64,000 bases of DNA from Saccharomycopsis malanga. Its lineage: Eukaryota > Ascomycota > Saccharomycetes > Ascoideales > Saccharomycopsidaceae. Both the position numbers and the translations under genes were made by a program. Positions 11,564 through 21,541 of the stretch are shown piece by piece. The number at the start of each line of letters is the position of its first letter. The first letter of the stretch is position 1. Below the pieces are notes generated by a model. That model made no database searches. It saw only the letters and a program-made list of their open reading frames with translations, and was not told the DNA's origin. The DNA lies in assembly GCA_004014935.1 (NCBI GenBank), contig CP025324.1, positions 62,001-126,000 on the forward strand, in the 5' to 3' direction.

Positions 11564-12231
11564 ATAGAACTGTATATGCATTAATTGATCATCATATTTG
11601 ATATTTTATTGAGTCATCTGTAGCTTGCAATGTAACAGCAAATAGTTCTCAAATCGAATAGCTGTTGGTGTGACATTTATTTATCTGTAATAATGGTAAA
11701 ACATTTTATTGTATATTTTGCAACAGCTTTTCATTGCAAAAGGTTTTAAAACAATATCCGGAAAGTAAATTCATTTTCATACTGTTGTCTTTTTGAGAAA
11801 TAATGCTATATGATCATTTAATTGACATTTTACACTCTTTTACTTAAACACCCAATGGATGGAGGATTCATTGTATGGAAAGGAAAAGACAACCCATTTT
11901 ATTACACTTTAGGCATAAAGAAAGGATTTGAATTTCACTACTAGTAAATCAACGGACTTCGAATAGCCGAAAATACGTTAGAGGTTCATTTATTATAATG
12001 AATGTCGTCTGTACATATCAAGCTTGATACGCATGCCAAAGTATAAGAATAGAGCGAGAACAAAAAAAAAAGTAGATTATTATTAGGTGCAATGCAATAT
12101 GATGATGTCCTTTGATAAGAACAGTGAAAAAATTTCTCGATTGTAATTAGTATTGTTAAAATTTATAGTATTGTTATTATAAGCGCTTCCAAAATCAAAC
12201 AAGATTAGTAAAAAAGCAGGAGTGGATATGA
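11564..12231. other. convergent intergenic region
   Basis: 668 AT-rich bases between the 3' ends of HOM2 and the DHA1 antiporter gene. Nothing recognisable. Confidence 0.5.
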
Positions 12232-14130
12232 TTAATGTGGGGCAGCAGAATAGTTTTCTTTACACAACTTTGCTCTCAAGGTGGCACCATACTTATAGAA
12301 AGTGAATGGAATCAAGACCATAGCTAATGAGATAAATGCCAACAAGAAGCTGGCCCAAAGCAAGCCTAATCTGTGGTACATCTGGGTAGTGAAAAGAGGG
12401 AAGACACCACCGCCAGCAGAACGTAAGAAAACCTTGGTAGCCAAAGCTGAAGCCGAGTAGAGAGCATAGGTATCAATGATATAGTTGTTGATGGAGTAGT
12501 AAATCAACACCATACCGTAACCAAAAGCAAGGCCAGAAGAACATGGGCCGACCCAGATGACACCGTGATGGGAAGTAGCACCCAAGATGAACAAGGCAAT
12601 AGGTGGGAATGGGGAGCCAATCATGGCACCAATAAGACGGTCTTCTGGAGTTGGGGTACGTCTCTTTGTCATGGCGATGTACTTCTTTTCGATGATTGGA
12701 GTGGTTATCAAAGCGAGCAAAGCACCGATCAAGATAGCAATGAACATGAGACCAGTTATACCATCGTTGTAGCCATAAAGCTCGGAGAAAATGACTGGGT
12801 AAGCAAAGAAGAAAGCATAAAGCAAGGCGTAAATCAAACAAACGTAAAAGCACATCAAGTCCAAAACTGGTTCAGTCACAGTAAAATACAATGGACGCAA
12901 CAAACAGTTTTTAACAATGTCTTTTAAGGACAAGCCTTTAGCTTCTTGTTCTGTCATAATCTTTGGGTTACCGGTTTCTTTTCTCAACCTTCTAGCTTTT
13001 CTCTTCAAAATAACTGGTGCGTAAGTTTCTGGGACTAAAGAAGAGGTGATCCAAGTCAAACCTGCGAAACACATGTTTATCCAAAAAAGCAATCTGTATC
13101 TCCAGACTAATTCGTGGCCTTCAGTTCCAACGTTGATCCAACCACTGATAAGAGGACCAAACACGGGACCTGAGTAAGGGCAGAAAGCAAAGAAACTAAT
13201 ACCCAAACCTCTAGTTTCCTGAGGGAACATATCAGCAATGGAACCGCCAACCAAAGTCAAGCCAGAAGAGGCAAATACACCACAGAGGAAACGGCAGGCA
13301 AGTAAGCCTCCGATATTTGGGGACAAGGCACAAGGGATTTGAAACAAAGTGTAAAGGAATAAGGAAATGAAATAGACAGGTCTTCTACCGATTTGTTCGG
13401 ACAAAGGGGCCCAAATTAAAGGACCAATAGAGAAACCGAAGACCATTAAGGAGACGGTCAAGGTGGAGACTTCGGTGGAAACATGATATTGTTCATTAAT
13501 CAAGGTCAAACCACCAGTAACGCAGGCAGAACCAAACGCAACAGCAATGACCAATACAGAAAGAATAAAAGTGTAAAACCAACGCAAACCACTGTTCCAA
13601 TTGTGAGGGTTTTCAGGATCGTTTGTGACAAAAGTTACGAATTCGATTTCCGGGTCTAAATCTGCTCCAGATCTTTGAGACTTTTTTTTTTCCAAGTTTT
13701 CTTCTTCTTTTTCTATAGCAGACTCGTCCTCTGCGCTCAATTCTGTTCTGTTCAAATGTGCGGTTCTAGTTCTTGAAAGTCTGAGGGTGGTTCTACCAAT
13801 ATCGTGCAAGGAAGCAACGGGCACCAAACCGGTTTCGGTTTCCAAGGTGTATTCCTCGGGAAAAATTGGGTTTTCTATAGGTGGGGCATTGACATCCGGA
13901 GTGGTTGTTTCTGGACCTAAACCAGCGCTTCTAAGAGATTTTGCAGTTTCCGTTTTTATAAGCTTTACCCTGTTATTGGTAGACGTACGGGAAAGATATT
14001 GAGACAACTCGGACTGAGCATCCTCATTGTCTGGAGGAACATAGGGCTGTGGTCCATCATTATTATCAACAGCCAGATTGATGGATCTGGAGTCGTGACT
14101 GCTTGTATCTGCTTTGCTGTTGTCCAGCAT
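12232..14130 (-). CDS. DHA1-family drug/polyamine:proton antiporter (FLU1/TPO-like)
   Basis: 632 residues. A long hydrophilic N-terminus (about 160 residues) with Ser/Arg-rich and acidic parts is followed by NPHNWNSGLRW, the usual entry to helix 1 of this family, and 12 membrane helices. Motif A is seen as APLSEQIGRRPVY and motif C as SGLTLVGGSIADMF/CPYSGPVFGPLISGW. A large cytoplasmic loop joins helices 6 and 7. The family exports drugs, fluconazole-like compounds and polyamines at the plasma membrane. The frame is open further upstream, but the first ATG is at 14130. The individual substrate cannot be read from sequence. A related antiporter lies at 23661-25493. The 2 kb upstream region is rich in ATGCAT/GCATGC and carries one AP-1-like site. 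Confidence 0.85.
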   Translation of the reverse strand: MLDNSKADTSSHDSRSINLAVDNNDGPQPYVPPDNEDAQSELSQYLSRTSTNNRVKLIKTETAKSLRSAGLGPETTTPDVNAPPIENPIFPEEYTLETETGLVPVASLHDIGRTTLRLSRTRTAHLNRTELSAEDESAIEKEEENLEKKKSQRSGADLDPEIEFVTFVTNDPENPHNWNSGLRWFYTFILSVLVIAVAFGSACVTGGLTLINEQYHVSTEVSTLTVSLMVFGFSIGPLIWAPLSEQIGRRPVYFISLFLYTLFQIPCALSPNIGGLLACRFLCGVFASSGLTLVGGSIADMFPQETRGLGISFFAFCPYSGPVFGPLISGWINVGTEGHELVWRYRLLFWINMCFAGLTWITSSLVPETYAPVILKRKARRLRKETGNPKIMTEQEAKGLSLKDIVKNCLLRPLYFTVTEPVLDLMCFYVCLIYALLYAFFFAYPVIFSELYGYNDGITGLMFIAILIGALLALITTPIIEKKYIAMTKRRTPTPEDRLIGAMIGSPFPPIALFILGATSHHGVIWVGPCSSGLAFGYGMVLIYYSINNYIIDTYALYSASALATKVFLRSAGGGVFPLFTTQMYHRLGLLWASFLLAFISLAMVLIPFTFYKYGATLRAKLCKENYSAAPH

Positions 14131-16186
14131 GGTTTTAATTTGTGAAGGAATTTTGATGGTGTGGTTTATCAAACAATTATTGGCAAGTGCTGTGACCTGT
14201 TTATATAGACATGCGCTATTTCTATAGTGGTCTAAAAAAATTAGGCAGTGAAAAAATGCGATGAGATGAGGTGATGACGCTTAGAATGACAGAATGCACG
14301 CGATGCTTCTAGAAGTATTGCAAGATGTGACCAGTGTGAAATATAGAATATCGAAACTGAGAAGAGGACAAGAAGGAAAACAAAACAGGATATGGCAACA
14401 CATTTATAGTTGCGAAATGTAGACATACATGTCTTGTATACTATTGCGAAAGTAAAGCGTATAGGGTTTGCTAGGGACGGGGGGCTCCGTCCTGACATCC
14501 GCGCGCTTTTTTCCTACATAGTGTCCGTTCTGGGCATCAGTCTGGGCCTTTTTTTCTGCCCTAGAAAAAGAAAATATTAGACAGCACAATTAGCAGATAT
14601 TGACGGCACTACTGGATATGACTGGCAAATGGGTTTGCTACAGAGACATGTATCTTAAATTGTATGAGGAAGTTGCTCCGGCAAGCCCACCGGACCGGTG
14701 TGCCACGGGACGCAAGGACCCCTTGACCTATGCATAGTATAAAACCAATTTCAGCGGCGCTATGTGACAAATATCTAAGACAAAATATGTTTCAACCAAA
14801 AATATTCTCCGGTCCTTATCTTAATTGTGGCCAGATTGTCTCAAATACCTGAAAAGACGTTTTTTTCAACACATTTAGGACCTTGATATTGAAACAGACA
14901 GGCTGCAGCCACCGCATATTACTACATGCACATGCTTGCATGCATGCATGCTTGGAGGCAAATCGCAAGGAATAATTTATTTAATTGTGTTGCAAGTTTT
15001 TTTGCACCAACCATGTCAATAATGGGTGGGTGGGTGAGTCATAATTGCCAGGCTTATTCAGTTGATTGTTCGCCTATAATCTAACGCTCATGTTTTTTTT
15101 GACTGATTGCTGGTTGGTTTATCCCTTATTTACTCGCACCTGTCTATATTAAGACGCTGCGTCGTGATGCAGAAAATTATTCTCGCAAATGCCTCACTAC
15201 CATGCAGGTATATGCACTCTAGTGCATGCACACGCATAAAGATCACACTGCCACCTGCCAAACAGGAAAACTGCGCAACAGTCCGGAAGTGTCGTTCCAT
15301 TGGGTTTTACCATTTTGTTTTCAATAGGCAGAGCCATTCAACTGGTACCTGTCAAATGGGCCTAGTAAACTACTGTTTGCAAGGATATACAAAAGGTTGT
15401 ACTTTACAACATTCCTTGTTCTGCAAATGAAACTTTATAGAAAGAAGTGTATGTATTGCTGATGTAGATATGCATGCTGGTGCATCTATATATTGTAGGA
15501 GGGCTTGCCAAGCGCCAATGGGTCAAAAGAAGTCAAAAAAGATCTCATAAACAGTTGATGGAGATCAGTTAAGCGTATCTAAGTAAATCCAAGATAATGT
15601 CACAGCATGAAACATAAAAAGAGCTAAAACAGATATTCCAAGTGAAGGTTCAAGAACGAGATTCTAATAATGTTTGCAAATATATGCGTTGTATACTATA
15701 TGGGAGGACATGATGGCACACGGCTGTTACCATTACAGGGCCCGGAAAATATCTTGAAATTGAAAAAAGATGTAATTTGACATCTAAAATTGAGATAAGA
15801 AATTATGTAGATCAGTATAGCCAAATAAAAGTAAAAGTGCCGCTTGGTGTGTGTGCATTAAATTGAAATACTAAGTAACGCTCAATTGAATGGACTAAAA
15901 TGCAAGCATTAAATTGATAGCTTTAATTAGGAGGAAACTTTATAAATTAGTATGCAATTTTCACACGATTTTCATAAAGCAGCGTGGAAGACATCATTTG
16001 TATAGAAACTCAAAAGTTGAAAAACTCGCTATTGAGAAAACTCTCATGACGCAAGTTCAGAAGAACCCTACACTCAGTTGTGTTCTTACATGAAAATTAT
16101 AATATAAATGGAAATAATTAATTATAGTATATCACACATCAATTTGTTATACAAACTTGTAAGGATTGAGTGTCAAGAATACGTTT
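14131..16186. other. long intergenic region, promoter of the DHA1 antiporter gene
   Basis: 2.06 kb between the MRC1 3' end and the antiporter start. Clusters of TGCATG/GCATGC lie at about 14924-14951, 15198-15237 and 15467-15484, with ATGCAT at 14730. A TGAGTCA (AP-1/Gcn4-type) is at 15035-15041. A CCGG-rich patch lies near 14681-14700. The region is long for this window, as expected for a regulated transporter gene. No gene or RNA recognised. Confidence 0.55.
15035..15041. promoter_or_regulatory. AP-1/Gcn4-type site
   Basis: TGAGTCA, palindromic bZIP core, 0.9 kb upstream of the DHA1 antiporter start. Yap1-type bZIP factors control many such exporters, but distance and chance occurrence limit confidence. 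Confidence 0.35.
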
Positions 16187-19100
16187 TCAAATGCGTCCCC
16201 TACGTTCCACAACAGACTTGTTCTGTAAATAGGTAATGGACGCTGAGTTACCTCCCACTGCCTTGTAGCCTTGAGCCACCACCACTTTGACAGAGCTCGA
16301 TGTGTGCGACCCTTCACTGACTCTATTTTTATTTGCATCTTTGAGTTTCTTAAAGTTGGCAACTGCTGACAGAGTTAACAGCAGATTTTTTCTTACCAAT
16401 GAATTGCTTTCAACCGTAGAACTGCTACGTGAACTATTACTCGTACGAACATCCTCATCAAGTCCGATCACCTTTGTCGGTTGTCTACTGAGTGTTTTAC
16501 TGAATACAGATTTTCTTTTCAACATGTAAATGTCATCTTCTGCATCCAGAGAGCCACCATCAGGGCCTTTTTTCTGGCGTTTACGTTCAGGCAGTTCATC
16601 AAAATCATCATCAGAATCAATAAACGAAAGAGTTTTTTTGATAAAAGATTCATCCAACTCAATTTTCCGCTTTTTCTGAGTGGTGTCTTTATTTGTCTCG
16701 TCATCACTGTCATGGCCAAACATAAATCTTTCACCAAAAGACTCACGAAACCCATAGGTGTTGGTTTCTTCAGCAATAGATTCAAAAAACGCCCTGGTTT
16801 TCTTCTGTTTACTCAATTCAAACACTCCTTGGTCTTCCATGATTCGTTTGTCTTGTTGTGCTTTACGTAACTGACGGAACCGCATTATTGCTTCATCATA
16901 GATTCCATCCGCTTCATCGTCAATCTCCAAGTAATTAGTAGGCCCTTTTCTGCCTAAACGTCCAGTTTCAATGTCCCGTTGTAACTTTTCAATCATCTCT
17001 TGATCATTAGCAAGATCCTCATCGTTGATATATTGCAAAAGTCTTTCATTTTGTTCCTCTGTCACCTTTGTAATGTTATCAATCATCTTTTCATCCTCAC
17101 TATCAGCAGCATCAACATCATCATGATCACGTCCACCAAATCCTTGCCACTCATCATCAGATTCCTCAGCTTCCTGATCAAATACATCTTTCAACCCACG
17201 ACGTTCCATTTCAAGCTCTTTTTTCTTTTTAAGAAGTTCTTTCTTCCGTTCTAAAGCGAATAACTTTTTATTTTCTTCGATTCTCAATCTTTCCATTTCT
17301 TCAAAATCAATTTCCTCTTCCTCTTCCTCATCTTCTTCCTCTTCAATTTCATTTTCCTCTTCAACTTCTTCTTCGCTCTCTTCTATAACTTCTCGTCTTC
17401 TAACAAGTCTCTTAGGTTTGACTCCATCTACTAATATACCATCTTCTTGAGTTTGTGACTCTAAATATTCATTGAGTTCTGGAGTTTCCTGCGTTACTAC
17501 TAATGGTTGTTGATCAATTGGGTTGTTACTTGGTTCAAACTCAAATCCGGCTACAAAAGAATGATCATGACCTGTTTTGAATGCACCATTATCAAAGGAT
17601 GGTTCATCATTGCTTATATCGACTGTAGCTACGTCTTCCAGCATAGCGACATCTTTCATATCTCTTATTTTCTGCATAACCAGAGTTCCTTGAGACAAAC
17701 TTTTCCCATCGTTAACAGGAGGAATAGACGCTTCAAACGCTTGACTTAACCGCGCTTCTCCGCCAAACAATTTTCCAATTTTCTGTGTAAGTCCATTGGC
17801 TCCAATCAGTAACTTGAAATCTGCTTCTTCACAGGTGCCAATCTGAGAACTTTCTGGAAGATGAAAATCTATCTCATCTTGTGAACTATTTTGTTTAGAA
17901 TCAACATGGGGCTCTTCTTCATCGTCAGACTCAAGTAATACCGAATGCTTGCTTGCACTTCTTTTACTTATAGGAACCGCTTCTTCCTCCTCTTTTTCAC
18001 TATCACTTTGATCTTCACTAGAGAGAAGGTTTCTGTTATAACTAATTTGGGTCTGAGACTGAATAAAATTGTTTTTTTCATTTTCATCTTTTTCATCGTC
18101 TTTTTGTTCCACCTTTTCGTCTTCATGTTCCTTTATCTCCTCCTCAGACTTCTTCTCGTGCTCTTCTATCTTAGAATCTTCCTCATCACCTTCTATCATT
18201 TCTCCCTCTTCCTCCTCCTCCTCTTCTTCATCTTCTCCTTCATAGTCAGGGTCATCGCCATCGCTATTATCACGTTCCTCCTCTTGAAGCTTTTTTAGTC
18301 TCTGTTCACGATTCAATCTATACATCATTTCATTTTCCATTAACCGTTCCACGCTAACATCGTTACTATCAGCGGAGCCCTCAATAGAATCATCGAACAA
18401 ATTACCTGTAAGGGTCATGTCATGCTCGACGCGGTTCTTTATGACTGTCTCTCTATGTTTTTGCATCATCAACTGTGCCAACGCTTTCTTAGACATATTA
18501 TTACTTTGCGGTTTTACTGGAATTTTATGTTTGTTTTTATTCTTCTTGGCAAATTTGAGTTTAATTTCAAACATTTTTGCCTTACTAATATGCTCTTCTT
18601 CATCGTTTGAGGAGTCATGGTTTGAATCTGAGCCTGAATCAAGCACAATCTCTCCTTTCAGACCGGCATCTTCTTTAAGCTTCTCAGTATAACGATGTAA
18701 CGGATCATTTGCACTTGAAGGTATATTGTCGTTGGATTTCAAATTAATGTCATGTTCAAAATCAGACACTTCAGTTTCGGAGTCCTTCTCAACATCAATA
18801 ACTTCTTCTCTGTCAGAACCTTTACTGGAAATACCACTGGAGCTAACTGGCTCACGTCTTCGAAACTCGCCGTTTTCAAAGCCAAAATCTGCTAAAAGAT
18901 CGTCTTTGCTAATCTCGATTTTAGTAAAAATCACTGGTTGAAGGTTGTATTTTTCAGAAAGTTCCTGGGTCTTCATGGCGATATCAAGCAACTCTTTTTT
19001 ATTTTTTTTGTCTCCAACACCCCGGAAATTACCAATTTCTGCTTCTAACTTCTTTAACACAAGCTCTTCTTCTTCCATATCTCTAAGTAAACGTTCCTCC

Positions 19101-19798
19101 TTCTTCTTCTTAGCAAGTTCTTCTATCTTTTCTTTGTCTAGGTGATTATCTAAAGCATCATCATTATCCTGAACAAATAATGGCTCATTGTCTTCAGGGT
19201 CAGATGAATGATTAACTTCTTGTTGGTCAGCTATCTTTTGTGTATCATCTGGTTCAGCTATTGACTTGATTGAATTCTGAAATGCCTGTTTTTGTGGAAC
19301 AGTTTCAAAATAGTTTTCTGATAAACTTTTATTTACCCCGCTGTTCTGAGTTGTACTATTAGGTTCATCAGAGTCTGAGCTATTGAACTCCTTAGATGCC
19401 GCACCAATTCTACCCAACTGGATTGTTGGTGTCTGTTTGTCAGGATCACCGGCGAATTCTTGAATAGTTTTATTCACAATATTGTTCAACTTCTGTACAC
19501 GATTCGCTCTTTTCGCTAAAAGCTTTTGGAACCGGTTATGACGTGAAAGCATCTCTGTGTTTATCAACTGACGAGACTCTATTGTGGACTCTGTATTGTT
19601 TGCCTGCTCATTGTTGGTATTATCATTGGTACTATTTACAGTTTGGGAATCGGCATCAGACGCGTCAACCTTTTCTGGCTTCACGTTAGAGACTCCACTC
19701 TCTGTATTCTGCGAGCTTTGAACCTGGTCATTGTCACTATCCAACAAATTGTCCATCATGCTCATCATGTCCTGGGTTTCCACCTGTGTTCCAAACAT
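16187..19798 (-). CDS. MRC1: MRC1, mediator of the replication checkpoint (Claspin homologue)
   Basis: 1203 residues, slightly longer than yeast Mrc1 (about 1096). Mostly acidic and low-complexity, with many SQ/TQ sites in the N-terminal two thirds, the expected targets of the Mec1/ATR kinase. The MRC1-like domain is recognisable at about residues 875-990: ESDDEWQGFGG, DEKMIDNITK, ERLLQYINDEDLAND and RDIETGRLGRKGP, followed by the DEAIMRFRQLRKAQQ block. Mrc1 travels with the replisome, links the polymerase to the helicase and passes the checkpoint signal to Rad53. The ATG at 19798 is the first in frame. MCB and SCB boxes lie just upstream, which fits G1/S expression. Confidence 0.93.
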   Translation of the reverse strand: MFGTQVETQDMMSMMDNLLDSDNDQVQSSQNTESGVSNVKPEKVDASDADSQTVNSTNDNTNNEQANNTESTIESRQLINTEMLSRHNRFQKLLAKRANRVQKLNNIVNKTIQEFAGDPDKQTPTIQLGRIGAASKEFNSSDSDEPNSTTQNSGVNKSLSENYFETVPQKQAFQNSIKSIAEPDDTQKIADQQEVNHSSDPEDNEPLFVQDNDDALDNHLDKEKIEELAKKKKEERLLRDMEEEELVLKKLEAEIGNFRGVGDKKNKKELLDIAMKTQELSEKYNLQPVIFTKIEISKDDLLADFGFENGEFRRREPVSSSGISSKGSDREEVIDVEKDSETEVSDFEHDINLKSNDNIPSSANDPLHRYTEKLKEDAGLKGEIVLDSGSDSNHDSSNDEEEHISKAKMFEIKLKFAKKNKNKHKIPVKPQSNNMSKKALAQLMMQKHRETVIKNRVEHDMTLTGNLFDDSIEGSADSNDVSVERLMENEMMYRLNREQRLKKLQEEERDNSDGDDPDYEGEDEEEEEEEEGEMIEGDEEDSKIEEHEKKSEEEIKEHEDEKVEQKDDEKDENEKNNFIQSQTQISYNRNLLSSEDQSDSEKEEEEAVPISKRSASKHSVLLESDDEEEPHVDSKQNSSQDEIDFHLPESSQIGTCEEADFKLLIGANGLTQKIGKLFGGEARLSQAFEASIPPVNDGKSLSQGTLVMQKIRDMKDVAMLEDVATVDISNDEPSFDNGAFKTGHDHSFVAGFEFEPSNNPIDQQPLVVTQETPELNEYLESQTQEDGILVDGVKPKRLVRRREVIEESEEEVEEENEIEEEEDEEEEEEIDFEEMERLRIEENKKLFALERKKELLKKKKELEMERRGLKDVFDQEAEESDDEWQGFGGRDHDDVDAADSEDEKMIDNITKVTEEQNERLLQYINDEDLANDQEMIEKLQRDIETGRLGRKGPTNYLEIDDEADGIYDEAIMRFRQLRKAQQDKRIMEDQGVFELSKQKKTRAFFESIAEETNTYGFRESFGERFMFGHDSDDETNKDTTQKKRKIELDESFIKKTLSFIDSDDDFDELPERKRQKKGPDGGSLDAEDDIYMLKRKSVFSKTLSRQPTKVIGLDEDVRTSNSSRSSSTVESNSLVRKNLLLTLSAVANFKKLKDANKNRVSEGSHTSSSVKVVVAQGYKAVGGNSASITYLQNKSVVERRGRI

Positions 19799-19967
19799 TT
19801 TTGATGGTGGTATATGTTTGTCGAAACTTTTGATTTTATAGAATTAAATATATGAGTATAACTCTGTTGAGCCACCAAAATACTGACTGTTTTTAACAAG
19901 AAATGTTTAAGAAACAGAGTTTTCAGAACAGTATCACAGCATTATTGAAAAAAAATAGATAATCTGA

Positions 19968-19975
19968 TTTTCGCG
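19968..19975 (-). promoter_or_regulatory. SCB (Swi4) box upstream of MRC1
   Basis: CGCGAAAA on the minus strand, a match to the SBF consensus CRCGAAAA, 170 bases upstream of the MRC1 start. Confidence 0.55.
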
Positions 19976-20010
19976 TATATATGAAAAAACGCCAAAACTT
20001 ATTACGCGGA

Positions 20011-20016
20011 ACGCGT
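20011..20016. promoter_or_regulatory. MCB (MBF) box upstream of MRC1
   Basis: ACGCGT, the MluI cell-cycle box bound by MBF, about 213 bases upstream of MRC1, next to a second CGCG. Replication and checkpoint genes are typical MBF targets. Confidence 0.6.
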
Positions 20017-20165
20017 CGAGATGGGTCATGCTGCCTCAGCATGATACTGCAGATATATGCATAATATTTTCAGAAAAATAAAAATTGTTGAGACATTGTA
20101 TGTAGTTGATAATATATATCAATGATTATTTATGCTCCGTGGGAAAATGGGATTTAATTTACAAC

Positions 20166-20933
20166 ATGTCATGGTCGGGTCAGCATACGACTAAAAGAGG
20201 TCAGGAAGAAGATGAGGTGGATGAGATAATCGCAGCAAAGGAGCCGTTATACTTTAAGAAACCAAAGCGGAAACAGAAAAGGCCCAAAGGTTCATCTCTT
20301 CTAGCAAGCTACGATAAAGAGAGCTCAGACGGCAATGATGATGAGTTTCAGCCGGTGGCGTTTAAGAGTTTAAAAGATAACAAGTTTGATTTCGTATCCT
20401 TTAAAAAAGACCATGTTCTTAAGAATTTGGGGCTTGGAAATAGCAAAGGACGGCGACACGATGAAGAATCAGGTAATGGGAAGCGCAAGGCGAGGTCACA
20501 ACCTGCAGAAAATGGGAAAGGACAGGCGACAACGGGCTACGGGAAGGGAAGCGCCGCCACCTTAAGTCAGGAAGAAGCGAGAACGGCTCTTTTGAGTGCT
20601 CGGCTTCCCTTTGAAGACGATCCCGTGCGCCAGTCACGCTATAAACAGTTTCTTGAAAATGTTATCAGTGACAATCCAAGCGAGACATTATTACCTCATC
20701 GTTTCAATCCAAAAGACTTTAAAGAGATACTGGAGTTTGTTGCCACTGCAAAGTTGTACCGGTCGCTCAATGATATGGTAAAGAACAAGTTTACCCGCCA
20801 GAGGAACACGGATGCGTCCAAGGCGTCAAGCGAGAAGCTGCCAACGACAGGAGAAGCACGGTTTGTGCGCACTGTACGCGAGATTAACGTGGATTCCTTA
20901 GTTCTCAAACGATTGGGCCTCGACAAAAGTTGA
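20166..20933 (+). CDS. small GPATCH1/TOUGH-like protein
   Basis: 255 residues from the ATG at 20166 (context CAACATGTC); the frame runs further upstream but without an ATG. The N-terminal half is basic and low-complexity. At about 155-225 are DDPVRQSRYKQFLE and then EFVATAKLYRSLNDMVKNKF. The same two blocks in the same order (DPEKQxRYxxFL and EFxRAAxLYxxLxSxxxxRF) occur in animal and plant GPATCH1/TOUGH, a spliceosome-associated G-patch protein. No G-patch domain is visible here, so this looks like a shortened relative. Role in splicing is inferred. Divergent from MRC1. The assignment rests on my memory of the family motifs. Confidence 0.5.
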   Translation: MSWSGQHTTKRGQEEDEVDEIIAAKEPLYFKKPKRKQKRPKGSSLLASYDKESSDGNDDEFQPVAFKSLKDNKFDFVSFKKDHVLKNLGLGNSKGRRHDEESGNGKRKARSQPAENGKGQATTGYGKGSAATLSQEEARTALLSARLPFEDDPVRQSRYKQFLENVISDNPSETLLPHRFNPKDFKEILEFVATAKLYRSLNDMVKNKFTRQRNTDASKASSEKLPTTGEARFVRTVREINVDSLVLKRLGLDKS

Positions 20934-21041
20934 TTGTCATCTAATATATGTCAAATTTGCTTATGTATACTAGCATTTAGTGTTTGAAATATGAAAATCA
21001 GTAGTAGCTTTGGTAATATTCTGGCGGAACGCAGCGCAACG

Positions 21042-21047
21042 CACGTG
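21042..21047. promoter_or_regulatory. CACGTG (Cbf1-type) site
   Basis: Palindromic E-box with CACGTGTATGCACCC around it. It lies about 80 bases before the possible microprotein start and 495 before the F-box-like gene. Confidence 0.4.
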
Positions 21048-21125
21048 TATGCACCCACCTGCATTGTGATATCATTGGGTTAACGGCCTAATTATAAACA
21101 GTGAGAGTAAACCACACTGTAAAAG

Positions 21126-21302
21126 ATGGAGACTACCCCAGAAAACCGAGAGGAAAGTAGGCCAAGAAGAAAAATTAATACTCTGGTAATGTTCCCTGCT
21201 GCTATGAACTAGTTATATTGACTTCTTTTTGGCGTTTTTCTTCTGTCATTATCATCGTCTATTTCCTTCCAGAAACATTTTACAAGTGCTGCTGTTCTCT
21301 GA
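21126..21302 (+). CDS. possible two-exon microprotein (29 aa)
   Basis: An ATG at 21126 opens 20 codons without AT-rich noise (METTPENREESRP then RRKINTL). A donor-like GTAATG begins at 21186 and a pyrimidine-rich acceptor TTCCTTCCAG ends at 21272; joining them adds KHFTSAAVL and a stop at 21302. Against it: the donor is not GTATGT/GTAAGT, no TACTAAC-like branch site is visible, and I recognise no homologue. Unspliced it would be a 28-residue frame ending at 21212. It could also be an upstream frame of the F-box-like gene. Confidence 0.2.
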
Positions 21303-21541
21303 AACTTCCGGTTCTTTCTCTTTCTTTGTTGTTGGATGGTAATAGTAATATGTGTTTCTATTTATACTGATATTTGCCACATCTCTCAGTGTTTATATTG
21401 TTATCTAGCTATTGGCGTGGAAATCTACAAAAACGTTACCACCAATCACTTGAATATCAACATTTTTATTATAGAACAACTTGTCCAGATTAACACTTGA
21501 CAATTTTTTCTTGACTTCATATCTATACAAGGTCGCGTTCC

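Larger units (their letters stand above)
19799..20165. other. divergent promoter (MRC1 / GPATCH1-like)
   Basis: 367 bases between divergent genes with G1/S cell-cycle boxes (listed separately) and one ATGCAT near 20056. The reading frame of the plus-strand gene is open through part of this region, but without an in-frame ATG before 20166. Confidence 0.6.
20934..21541. other. intergenic region with a possible tiny gene
   Basis: 608 bases between the GPATCH1-like and F-box-like genes, both on the plus strand. It contains CACGTG at 21042 and a possible two-exon microprotein at 21126 (both listed). The rest is T-rich. Confidence 0.5.

Noticed and set aside
14131-14172. Extending the first DHA1 protein 14 residues upstream
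   Set aside because: The extension starts at TTG; the ATG at 14130 is the normal choice. The same reasoning was used for the 23634 (TTG), 20106 (TTG), 26571 (TTG), 30482 (GTG) and 41210 (GTG) starts.
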